The notes below the pieces were generated by a model that worked only from the letters and a program-made list of their open reading frames with translations, did not search any database and was not told the origin of the DNA. Made by a program: the position numbers and the translations under genes. From the NCBI GenBank assembly GCA_016926495.1, contig JAFGOL010000019.1:1-8547 (forward strand): a DNA stretch of 8,547 bases, written 5' to 3'. Positions 1 through 8,460 of this stretch are shown in pieces; the stretch's first letter is position 1, and every line of letters begins with the position of its first letter. This stretch comes from Oligoflexia bacterium (GTDB lineage Bacteria; Bdellovibrionota; JAFGOL01).

Positions 1-1
1 A

Positions 2-1747
2 GATATGGCTTTTGACAGAAAGGAATCCGACGGCAGGGTGGAGATACTCAACGTGGGTCCGGAAGGGGTAACCTCCTCTGATGTGGAAAGAGAGGCTTTG
101 TGCGCGGTTAATTTGATAAGGGATGGGCTTTTGTCTGGCAGACATCCGGCAGATTATGCAATACTGTTCAGGACCAAGCTCCATATGGGACTTTTTGAAA
201 AGAAGCTGCGGGAATGCGGTATACCCTGCAGGGTATTGGGCAAGAGTAAACGGGATGATGCCCTGACAATGGTAAAAAACACTGTTTACGCGGCAATTAA
301 CCCGTACAGGAATTATTATCTGTTTTTTCTGTGCAGGCTTCCTTTTTTTTATATCGAAGATTCCACGGTATATTATTTTATAAGAAGGTTTGGTTCATTC
401 TGGGAGGGTATAAGATCATATAATCCGGAAGCCAATCCCGCAAAAATATCTGAAAACGAATTGCAATCACTGGAAAGGTTGAAGGATTATCTCAATATTG
501 CCGCCTGCCGGCAAAATGAGCTTGGCCTGTCTGAGTTTATTATATGGCTGCTCAAAAAAGGAGGGATAATTTCTTCCGTGGCGATGTTGTATCCGGGTCA
601 GGAACAGGGGCTGGAGGAGTTTATAGTCAATCTGCTCAATAAAGTCGAACAAAACGGGTATGATATCCGGAAGTTTCTGGACTATCTTGATGATGCGGAG
701 GTCAGCAGCGATAAAAACTGTTCCGCTGACGCCGTTAGAATAATGACCGTACACTCGTCCAAAGGTTTACAGTCTCCGGTTGTGATATTGCCGTGCCTGT
801 TCAATGAACCCAATTTTAATGACTGGCTTGTTGTTTCGTCTGCCGGACAGATATCAATCAAGATTCAGACTGAGGGGCAAAGAGCAAAAGTAAATACCGC
901 ACTTTATACCAGGATAAAGGAGTATGAATACTGTGCCGAGCTTGCGGAGTCGAAAAGGCTTTTTTACGTTGCCATGACCAGGGCAAGGGACGAATTATTT
1001 TTTATTGGGAATTTCAACTCATGTTCGGGCCGTGCCAGATGGATGGACTGGCTGTCTGTGGTGGCAGGCGGGGATATCAAAAAGGCCGGGCCGGATGATA
1101 CGGCGGTGTTAAAGGAGAGGTATAAGCCTTGCCGTTATGTCGTTAATGTTGATCATTCGGAAACCTGTAGTTGTTTTATTACTCAACGTGCGCACAGAAT
1201 CAGAAGTACTGTCAGCATGATAAGGAATTTTGTAAGAGAAAAAAGCAGATCCGATGGTGAAACGCAATATAAAAATCTTGGTGATACTGTTCACCTTATT
1301 CTTGAAAAACTTAATGACAGGGAAAGTGTATCATTGATCCTGGACAATTTGCCGTCTGTATACAGGCAACATGCGATTAAGCTGATTGACGAATTTTGTG
1401 ATTCGGATATAGGTCAAAGGATTTTTAAAAGTACGGATGTATACTTTAACGAATATCCCTTTATCGTAAATATTGATGGTATGATTGTGAACGGCAGAAT
1501 TGACAGGATCAATATTTATGATGATAAGGCGTGGATTATTGACTATAAGACGGGAATCGAGCCTGCGGCAATGGAATCGTATAAAATACAACTGGCCGTA
1601 TATTTACGCGTGGCGGGCCTGATGTTTCCGGATAAAATAGTCAGTGGCAGTCTTGTTGATGTATCCGAGTGCAAGGAATACCTTTATACCGCCGGGGAAC
1701 TTGAAACCGGACTTGCTGATCTAGGTAATGATCTGAAGGGGCAGTAA
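2..1747 (+). CDS. addA: AddA-type ATP-dependent helicase/nuclease, C-terminal part (cut by window edge)
   Basis: This is the C-terminal ~580 residues of a UvrD/Rep superfamily 1 helicase fused to a RecB-type nuclease. Such proteins process double-strand DNA ends for recombinational repair, normally with an AddB partner. Numbering from the first in-frame Met (base 5): a motif IV-like segment lies at about 51-77, motif V at 248-255 (TVHSSKGL) and motif VI at 318-328 (RLFYVAMTRAR). The C-terminal PD-(D/E)XK nuclease appears complete: H430, D500 (GRIDR), D513 and K515 (IIDYKTG), and the QxxxY motif Q529-Y533. The Walker A and DExx motifs are absent, so the gene must begin upstream; the Met at base 5 is internal and the frame is open to base 2. 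No addB is visible. The TVHSSKGLQ-P motif V resembles the alphaproteobacterial-style AddA, but another RecB/UvrD-nuclease subfamily is possible. Confidence 0.85.
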   Translation, partial: DMAFDRKESDGRVEILNVGPEGVTSSDVEREALCAVNLIRDGLLSGRHPADYAILFRTKLHMGLFEKKLRECGIPCRVLGKSKRDDALTMVKNTVYAAINPYRNYYLFFLCRLPFFYIEDSTVYYFIRRFGSFWEGIRSYNPEANPAKISENELQSLERLKDYLNIAACRQNELGLSEFIIWLLKKGGIISSVAMLYPGQEQGLEEFIVNLLNKVEQNGYDIRKFLDYLDDAEVSSDKNCSADAVRIMTVHSSKGLQSPVVILPCLFNEPNFNDWLVVSSAGQISIKIQTEGQRAKVNTALYTRIKEYEYCAELAESKRLFYVAMTRARDELFFIGNFNSCSGRARWMDWLSVVAGGDIKKAGPDDTAVLKERYKPCRYVVNVDHSETCSCFITQRAHRIRSTVSMIRNFVREKSRSDGETQYKNLGDTVHLILEKLNDRESVSLILDNLPSVYRQHAIKLIDEFCDSDIGQRIFKSTDVYFNEYPFIVNIDGMIVNGRIDRINIYDDKAWIIDYKTGIEPAAMESYKIQLAVYLRVAGLMFPDKIVSGSLVDVSECKEYLYTAGELETGLADLGNDLKGQ

Positions 1748-1748
1748 A

Positions 1749-1820
1749 ATGGTAAGAGAAGTACCCATGTTTTCGGAAGAGTCAATTGATATTTCACAGT
1801 TCATCTGTTTGACAAGGTAG
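1749..1820 (+). CDS. Orphan 23-codon ORF directly after the helicase (possible remnant or leader peptide)
   Basis: An ATG sits one base after the helicase stop codon, with AAGGGG at 1736-1741 about 7 nt upstream as a plausible ribosome binding site. The frame runs 23 codons, starting MVREVPMFSEES, and stops with TAG. The spacing is what is expected of a translationally coupled downstream gene, but the product is tiny and I recognise no family. It could be the truncated start of a lost operon gene, a leader peptide, or chance. Evidence for expression is limited to start-site geometry. Confidence 0.25.
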   Translation: MVREVPMFSEESIDISQFICLTR

Positions 1821-1838
1821 TAATTTGTCGTTTATCTA
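1809..1838 (+). promoter_or_regulatory. Candidate sigma-70-like promoter for the receiver/PPDK_N gene
   Basis: A perfect -35 hexamer TTGACA (1809-1814) is followed 18 bp later by a weak -10 candidate TATCTA (1833-1838, 3 of 6 consensus positions). A second overlapping candidate is TTGACT (1841-1846), 17 bp, TATCTT (1864-1869). That one would start transcription almost at the ATG at 1877, giving a leaderless message. Either would separate the PPDK_N gene from the helicase transcript. Judged by eye only. Confidence 0.3.
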
Positions 1839-1856
1839 TTTTGACTTTTGTGTCAA
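1811..1856. repeat. Two small inverted repeats in the leader of the PPDK_N gene
   Basis: GACAA (1811-1815) and TTGTC (1825-1829) form one inverted repeat with a 9-nt spacer. TTGAC (1841-1845) and GTCAA (1852-1856) form a second with a 6-nt spacer. TTGACA at 1809-1814 and its complement TGTCAA at 1851-1856 also face each other across the region. They overlap the candidate promoters, so operator sites are possible. Arms this short can also arise by chance in AT-rich DNA. Confidence 0.3.
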
Positions 1857-1876
1857 TGTTGGCTATCTTGTTTTGT

Positions 1877-4825
1877 ATGACTATAAACAACGTTACAGAA
1901 CTGAAAGCCAAGGCTTTTCATGAGTTGCAACCTTACAGGATACAGGAAATACTGCTTGTATCCAGTCCTTATGATGCTTTTATTTTTGAAGAGGACGGAC
2001 AGTTAACCGAAAGGATATTTAACGACTATGTGGATTTGAATCTTCATTATGCGCCCAGGGTGACTAATGTTTCTTCCTCGTCGCTGGCTTTGGAAATGCT
2101 TGTGCAAAAAAAATTCGACCTGGTGATTACCACGTTGCAGCTTGAAGGAATGGGAGTTGTAAAATTTTGCAAGGAAGTAAAAAAAGACCATCCGCGGATG
2201 CCGGTTGTTTTATTAACCCATGTTCCGGCTAATTTGAGCCTGGAGCAACTGGAAAAATGGCAGGCTAATTTTTGCGCAATCTTTGCATGGAACGGAGACA
2301 CAAAGATATTTCTTGCGATTATCAAACTTATAGAAGACGCGTTGAATGTAGCTCATGACACGGAACTGGCAAGTGTAAGAGTAATCCTGGTAATAGAAGA
2401 TTCCATCAGGAGTTATTCTTCATTTTTGCCTTTATTATATTCTGAAATTATGAATCAAACAAAAGCACTGATTTCCGAAAGCATAAACAAGAGCAGTAAA
2501 ATATTCAGAATGCGTGCAAGGCCGAAAGTGTTGCTTGCCGGCAACTATGAAGAGGCTATGTCTATATGCGACAAATACAAACATTACATTATAGGTGTAA
2601 TTTCTGATGTCAGGTTTCCCAGAAACGGCGTTTTATGCGATGAAGCCGGTTTTGAAATAATCAAATACGCAAAAAACATGGTATATGATGTTCCTACTAT
2701 TCTTTATTCGTCAAGTCCAAAGAATCGCGAAAAAGCTTTTAAATTAGGAGGTGCGTTCCTTGACAAAAATTCTCCGACCTTGTTACAGGAGCTCGAAATT
2801 TTGTTGAAGGAGAAGATGGGGTTCGGAAAATTTGTATTCAGAAAGGAAAATGGCAAAATCGTGGGTGAAGCTTCTGATATGATAGAGCTTGAGGAAGGAA
2901 TGAAAAAAGTTCCGGACGAATCCATATTCTACCACGCAAAAAGGGATCATTTTTCCAGATGGTTTATGGCAAGAGGCGAGTTTATGCTTGCCGGTGAATT
3001 ACGCTCCGTAAGAGCCGAGGATTATGAGGTAAAACAACTGAGAGAAATATTAACCGGTTTGATCGCGAATTACAGGCTGAATAGCAGGCAGGGAGTAATT
3101 ACTGAATTTTCTAAAAAACGTTTTGATCCCAACCAGCCGTTTAACAAATTGGGTACCGGTTCTTTAGGAGGCAAAGCAAGAGGTTTGGCTTTTGTCAGTT
3201 CTTTGCTTGCAAAATCATATACCGGAAAATTTATTAAAAAATTCCCCGGGGTGGAAGTCAGTATACCGCCGACTACCGTTATCAGCACTGACGAGTTTGA
3301 CAGGTTTATGAATGAAAATGAATTTTCTGTTAAGGAACTTGAAAAGGAAAACGATGGAAAAATCGCTGAAAAATTTCTTAATGCCCAGTTGTCCGATGAA
3401 ATAACCGAGGATTTGTTCGCGCTGCTTAAAAGGCTTAACAGTCCTATAGCAGTTAGGTCTTCCAGCCTTCTGGAGGATTCTCACTCCCAGCCTTTTGCCG
3501 GTATTTATTCAACTTTTATGCTTCCCAATAATGATCCTAAAATTGAAATCAGGCTTGAGCAGCTTATGAATGCCATTAAGGCAATTTATGCCTCGACTTT
3601 TTTTGAAAGCTCAAGGTCTTACCTTTATTCTACGGGTAACAGGATAGAAGAAGAGAAAATGGGAATTATAATTCAGCAGGTTGCCGGTGTTCAGTACGGT
3701 GATTTATTTTATCCTGATTTTTCAGGGACTCTCAGATCCGTTAATTTTTTTCCGGTGTCGCACATGAAGCCTGAGGACGGTATAGCTTATGTGGGGCTCG
3801 GTTTGGGTAAGATTATCGCTGACGGCTTTAGTGTTCTGCAGTTTTCTCCCAAACATCCAGGAATTCTGCCTCAGTTCCTGACAATAGAATCTGCTTTGGA
3901 AAATACCCAGAAATATTTTTATGCAATTAACTTGAGTAATTCAGACGTAAAGATTACGGCTGATCAGGAAAGTACACTGTCAAAATGCACTCTTGAAAGG
4001 GCGGAAAAGGACGGGATACTGGATGCTCTTGCCAGCGTCTACGATTATGAAAACGAAATTATACGCGACGGACTCCATCATAACGGCGCAAGAATAGTTT
4101 CTTTTGCGCATATACTAAAATCAAATATTTTCCCACTGGCCGAACTATTGGTTGCAATTCGCGAAATGGGGGAAGAAGGGCTCGGAAGTGATGTAGAAAT
4201 AGAATTTGCCGTTGAGCTTTCAAAAAACAGGGATAAATTATCCAAATTCAATTTTTTACAGATCAGGCCCATGATAAGCAGCAGGGAGTCTGACGATATA
4301 TGCATAGACGGCATTGAAGAAAGCAGGGTAATATGCCGCTCAAGCCTGTCACTTGGTAATGGCGCATTCAGGGATATTAAAGATATAGTTTATGTTAAAC
4401 CGGATGTTTTTGATGCCTCCCGCACTGTACAGATAGCTCAGGAAATCGGAGCCATTAATGAACATCTTGGCGATAAGGCTGTTTTTATAGGAATGGGGCG
4501 TTGGGGTACATCCGACCACTGGCTGGGTATACCCGTCAAATGGAACGAGATATCAAAGGCTGCTGTTCTTGTAGAGGCATCATTGGAGGATTTTAATATT
4601 GAGCCTTCACACGGGTCTCATTTCTTTCATAATATAACATCACTTGGAATGGGCTATCTCGCGGTATTGTATAACAGTGCTGAAACATCTATTGACTGGG
4701 ACTGGCTGAATCAGCAAAAAACAGTAAATAACACACGGTTTGTATCGCATATAAGGCTTGATAAGCCGCTTGAGATATTAATTCATGGCAGGAAAAGAAA
4801 GGGTTATATTTTAAAACCTGTATAA
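1877..4825 (+). CDS. Receiver-domain/PPDK_N (PEP/pyruvate-binding ATP-grasp) signalling protein
   Basis: A 982-residue protein of the family annotated as PEP/pyruvate-binding domain-containing response regulators. Numbering from the ATG at 1877: residues ~23-158 form a degenerate receiver (EILLVSS; FDLVITT at 80-86 has T86 where the phospho-Asp belongs). Residues ~168-312 form an intact receiver (E174/D175 acidic pair, D244 acceptor in ISDVRFP, S278, K297 in FLDKNSP). The PPDK_N ATP-grasp module begins with GSLGGKARGLA (428-438, K433), continues with AVRSSSLLEDS (525-535, R527), and ends with EIEFAV (774-779) and FLQIRPM (793-799). A conserved extension follows, with GMGRWGTSDHWLG (872-884) and a His cluster (H912, H915, H918). 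The phosphohistidine swivel and PEP/pyruvate TIM-barrel of PEP synthase are missing. It should therefore not be called ppsA or ppdK. The substrate is unknown. The frame is open back to a TTG at 1841, but that codon lies in an inverted repeat and adds a hydrophobic stretch I do not expect in the family. No clear SD precedes either start. Confidence 0.85.
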   Translation: MTINNVTELKAKAFHELQPYRIQEILLVSSPYDAFIFEEDGQLTERIFNDYVDLNLHYAPRVTNVSSSSLALEMLVQKKFDLVITTLQLEGMGVVKFCKEVKKDHPRMPVVLLTHVPANLSLEQLEKWQANFCAIFAWNGDTKIFLAIIKLIEDALNVAHDTELASVRVILVIEDSIRSYSSFLPLLYSEIMNQTKALISESINKSSKIFRMRARPKVLLAGNYEEAMSICDKYKHYIIGVISDVRFPRNGVLCDEAGFEIIKYAKNMVYDVPTILYSSSPKNREKAFKLGGAFLDKNSPTLLQELEILLKEKMGFGKFVFRKENGKIVGEASDMIELEEGMKKVPDESIFYHAKRDHFSRWFMARGEFMLAGELRSVRAEDYEVKQLREILTGLIANYRLNSRQGVITEFSKKRFDPNQPFNKLGTGSLGGKARGLAFVSSLLAKSYTGKFIKKFPGVEVSIPPTTVISTDEFDRFMNENEFSVKELEKENDGKIAEKFLNAQLSDEITEDLFALLKRLNSPIAVRSSSLLEDSHSQPFAGIYSTFMLPNNDPKIEIRLEQLMNAIKAIYASTFFESSRSYLYSTGNRIEEEKMGIIIQQVAGVQYGDLFYPDFSGTLRSVNFFPVSHMKPEDGIAYVGLGLGKIIADGFSVLQFSPKHPGILPQFLTIESALENTQKYFYAINLSNSDVKITADQESTLSKCTLERAEKDGILDALASVYDYENEIIRDGLHHNGARIVSFAHILKSNIFPLAELLVAIREMGEEGLGSDVEIEFAVELSKNRDKLSKFNFLQIRPMISSRESDDICIDGIEESRVICRSSLSLGNGAFRDIKDIVYVKPDVFDASRTVQIAQEIGAINEHLGDKAVFIGMGRWGTSDHWLGIPVKWNEISKAAVLVEASLEDFNIEPSHGSHFFHNITSLGMGYLAVLYNSAETSIDWDWLNQQKTVNNTRFVSHIRLDKPLEILIHGRKRKGYILKPV

Positions 4826-6242
<1,417 letters not shown>

Positions 6243-6274
6243 GTAAAATTACTTTTGTAAGTTGACAGATAAAA

Positions 6275-6279
6275 AAGGA
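6275..6279 (+). promoter_or_regulatory. Shine-Dalgarno deciding a GTG start for the second glutamate dehydrogenase
   Basis: AAGGA lies 9 nt before the GTG at 6289. The frame is open from a TTG at 6262, but that TTG has no SD and belongs to the sequence TTGACA. Starting at the GTG gives MNTYAQTV, which aligns with the MPYVQEV start of the upstream paralogue. Confidence 0.65.
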
Positions 6280-6288
6280 CTCTGTGTT

Positions 6289-7629
6289 GTGAATACTTAT
6301 GCTCAGACTGTATTAAGTAATTTAGAAAAAAAATACTATTGGGAAAAGGAATTTATACAGGCGGTTAAAGAAGTCTTTGAAGCCATATCGTATGTTTTGG
6401 ATAAAAGACCGGATTATAAAAATGGTAGAATCCTTGAAAGAATTGTTGAGCCTGAAAGGATAATATCCTTCAGGGTGCCGTGGGAAGATGACAGGGGTGA
6501 TTATCAGGTTAATACCGGATACAGGGTCGAATTTAACAGCGCCCTTGGGCCTTATAAGGGCGGATTGCGGTTTCATTCCTCGGTGACGCTTAGCATACTG
6601 AAATTTTTGGGCTTCGAACAAATATTTAAAAATGCCCTTACAGGATTGAGCCTGGGTGGAGGCAAGGGCGGAAGTGATTTTTCCACCCGTGGCAAATCAG
6701 AGAACGAAATAATGAGATTTTGCCAGAGCTTTATGAATGAACTGTTCAGGCATATCGGGGATAATACAGATGTCCCCGCAGGCGACATAGGAGTTGGAGC
6801 AAGAGAGATAGGATATTTGTTCGGGCAGTATAAAAGGCTTGCCAATAAATTTACAGGAGTGCTTACCGGCAAGGGTACCTGTTGGGGCGGGAGTCTTTTA
6901 AGGCCTGAGGCAACCGGCTTCGGAGTTGTTTACTTTCTGGAGGAAATGCTTAAAAGCAAAGCCGATTCTATTAAAGGTAAAAGAATTGTAATTTCAGGTT
7001 TTGGGAATGTTGCCTGGGGTGTCGCTAAAAAAGCATATGAATTAGGGGGCAGGATTGTAACTTTGTCGGGTCCTGACGGTTTTATACATGATAAAGACGG
7101 TGTTTCCGGCGAAAAGATCGACTACATGCTTGATTTAAGGCTGAGTTGTAATGACAGGGTAGAGGATTATGCGAAGAAGTTTAAAGTTGATTTTTTCAGT
7201 AATAAAAAACCGTGGGAAGTTCCGTGCGATATAGCTATCCCCTGTGCTACGCAAAACGAGATCGGGACTGCTGATGTAAAAAAACTGATAAGGAATAAAT
7301 GCAAATATATCGTTGAAGGTTCCAACCTGCCCGTCGCTTTAGATGCTGTTAAAGTATTGCAAAAGAGTAAGATACTGTATGCCCCGGGTAAGGCGTCAAA
7401 CGCGGGAGGCGTTGCGGTTTCAGGTTTGGAAATGTCACAAAACAGTATGCGTTTATGCTGGATTACCGGTGATATCGATAAAAAGCTCAGATCTATTATG
7501 AAGAACATTCACGACACCTGTTTAAACGTTTCTCACGAATACGGCAGGCCTCATGACTACGTTTTTGGTGCTAATGTGAGCGGTTTTTTAAAAGTAGCAG
7601 ACGCTATGATGGATCAGGGTTTGGCGTAG
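6289..7629 (+). CDS. gdh: Glutamate dehydrogenase, hexameric, probably NAD-dependent (tandem paralogue)
   Basis: A 446-residue paralogue of the preceding gene, clearly similar along its whole length. Numbering from the GTG at 6289: the catalytic set is K90 (GPYKGG), K114 (IFKNA), K126 (GGGKGGSDF) and D166 (PAGDIGVG), so it should be active. The coenzyme region differs from its neighbour: it reads VISGFGNVAWGVAKKA, and the second Rossmann strand ends TLSGPDGFI. This is the pattern of the NAD-specific clostridial enzyme (FGNVAWGAAKK, TLSGPDGYI), so NAD preference and a catabolic, glutamate-deaminating role are inferred. The gap of 46 bp after the first GDH suggests one transcript. Many stretches, such as MRFCQSFM and [15 protein letters not shown], are shared with the upstream copy. 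The nucleotide sequences have diverged, mostly at third positions, so this is not a recent duplication. Confidence 0.95.
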   Translation: MNTYAQTVLSNLEKKYYWEKEFIQAVKEVFEAISYVLDKRPDYKNGRILERIVEPERIISFRVPWEDDRGDYQVNTGYRVEFNSALGPYKGGLRFHSSVTLSILKFLGFEQIFKNALTGLSLGGGKGGSDFSTRGKSENEIMRFCQSFMNELFRHIGDNTDVPAGDIGVGAREIGYLFGQYKRLANKFTGVLTGKGTCWGGSLLRPEATGFGVVYFLEEMLKSKADSIKGKRIVISGFGNVAWGVAKKAYELGGRIVTLSGPDGFIHDKDGVSGEKIDYMLDLRLSCNDRVEDYAKKFKVDFFSNKKPWEVPCDIAIPCATQNEIGTADVKKLIRNKCKYIVEGSNLPVALDAVKVLQKSKILYAPGKASNAGGVAVSGLEMSQNSMRLCWITGDIDKKLRSIMKNIHDTCLNVSHEYGRPHDYVFGANVSGFLKVADAMMDQGLA

Positions 7630-7645
7630 CTGTTAATGATTTTTA

Positions 7646-7673
7646 TTGACTTATTAACTTTAATCGCTAATAA
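7646..7673 (+). promoter_or_regulatory. Weak candidate promoter for the lipoprotein gene
   Basis: TTGACT (7646-7651, 5 of 6 consensus) is followed after 16 bp by TAATAA (7668-7673, 3 of 6). TATATT at 7688-7693 is a better -10 hexamer but lacks a matching -35. The 85-bp AT-rich gap after the second GDH leaves room for an independent promoter. No hairpin plus T-tract terminator was seen between the two genes. Confidence 0.25.
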
Positions 7674-7698
7674 CATTGTATGCAAATTATATTGAGCC

Positions 7699-7703
7699 GG
7701 AGG
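7699..7703 (+). promoter_or_regulatory. Shine-Dalgarno deciding the lipoprotein start
   Basis: GGAGG lies 11 nt before the ATG at 7715. The frame is open from a TTG at 7676, but only the ATG follows an SD and places the signal peptide (MKKTLIVLLALFF) at the N-terminus. Confidence 0.75.
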
Positions 7704-7714
7704 TATCCTTACTA

Positions 7715-8359
7715 ATGAAAAAAACTTTGATTGTACTGTTGGCTTTGTTTTTTACAACTTCATGCGGAAGCAGCTTGGACTGGACCTTGCTTTTTGAAGA
7801 TAATTTTACGGATGATTTCCGCGTCGGCGCTCATACATATAATGACACCGGTATACTTGCCGTAAGCGGCGGCGAGGCTGTATGCCAGGGATCAAATTGC
7901 GGTGTTGAATATGAAGGAACGGGAGACAGCCCGGATTCGGCAAAGATAAAGATGTCCCTTAAATTTAAAATTTCCGAGGCCTTTGATACGGATTTTGACA
8001 GGGTCGGCGTATTTGATCCTAATGATTTGGGCGGCGATGAATGTGCGCATTTCGCGGGTGTTGTTTATTTGGCAGGTTCTTCCGTACTGGCAATCGTCGC
8101 AGATGAGGACGCGGCTTCGCCGGTGGCATCCACGGCAGTGACGTTGACTCCGGATACTTATTATTATCTTGAATTTACCGGAAACGACGGTGAATTGACC
8201 GCCACGTTAAAAGATGTTTCAGGGAACCAGATAGAGCAGGTCTCCGGCAGTGTTGCAAGCGGTTGTATATACAAAGAGGCCTCGTTTGGCGCTAGCGACG
8301 AGGAGAGCGCAGGTTTAAGCATTACGATGGATGATTTCGAGGTTTATATCTCGAATTGA
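7715..8359 (+). CDS. Putative secreted lipoprotein with a predicted beta-sandwich-like domain, function unknown
   Basis: A 214-residue protein. Residues 1-16 are a signal peptide (KK, then a Leu/Val/Phe-rich core) ending in a lipobox-like TTSC, with C17 as the likely lipidated residue; Thr at -3 makes the box non-classical. The mature part is markedly acidic and Gly/Ser/Thr-rich, with many alternating hydrophobic strands. It opens with WTLLFEDNFTDDF and closes with SITMDDFEVYIS. This opening and closing pattern recalls concanavalin A/LamG-like jelly-roll domains in surface proteins, but that is a visual impression. Four further cysteines (C57, C62, C110, C184) could form disulfides outside the cytoplasm. 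I see no catalytic motif and recognise no family. It shares the strand of the GDH genes, but nothing in it ties it to glutamate metabolism. Confidence 0.75.
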   Translation: MKKTLIVLLALFFTTSCGSSLDWTLLFEDNFTDDFRVGAHTYNDTGILAVSGGEAVCQGSNCGVEYEGTGDSPDSAKIKMSLKFKISEAFDTDFDRVGVFDPNDLGGDECAHFAGVVYLAGSSVLAIVADEDAASPVASTAVTLTPDTYYYLEFTGNDGELTATLKDVSGNQIEQVSGSVASGCIYKEASFGASDEESAGLSITMDDFEVYISN

Positions 8360-8460
8360 TATCCGGCGTGAGACCAGCCGGTATTGAACCAACGGACATT
8401 TCGCGGATGTGTATACTTTTATTGCAGATTGCCTGGTAAAATCAGCGCGATTCCTTAAAA
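8360..8460. other. Non-coding region between the lipoprotein and the transposase fragment
   Basis: No supported ORF. CCGGC (8363-8367) and GCCGG (8377-8381) can form a 5-bp GC stem with a 9-nt loop, extendable by ATA/TAT across one bulged T. No T-tract follows, so it is a weak terminator candidate at best. ACAT (8396-8399) and ATGT (8407-8410) form another weak pair. The outer end of the IS630-type element should lie here or just left of 8461, but its inverted repeat cannot be identified without the opposite end. Confidence 0.4.

Noticed and set aside
1841..1876. TTG start adding 12 residues to the PPDK_N protein
   Set aside because: The TTG lies in an inverted repeat and candidate promoter, has no SD, and the added hydrophobic residues are not expected for this cytoplasmic family; the ATG at 1877 is preferred, though not proven.
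1877..4825. Annotation as PEP synthase (ppsA) or pyruvate phosphate dikinase (ppdK)
   Set aside because: Only the N-terminal ATP-grasp part is present; the phosphohistidine and PEP/pyruvate TIM-barrel domains are missing.
6262..6267. TTGACA between the two GDH genes as a -35 box
   Set aside because: No -10-like hexamer occurs at 16-18 bp; the expected position holds TGTTGTG at the GTG start itself.
7167..7508. 113-codon open frame on the - strand inside the second GDH
   Set aside because: It lies fully antisense to a strongly conserved enzyme, resembles no family, and is best explained as a shadow of the coding frame.
8363..8381. CCGGC/GCCGG hairpin as a rho-independent terminator
   Set aside because: The stem is only 5 bp and is followed by TATTGAACC, not a T-tract.
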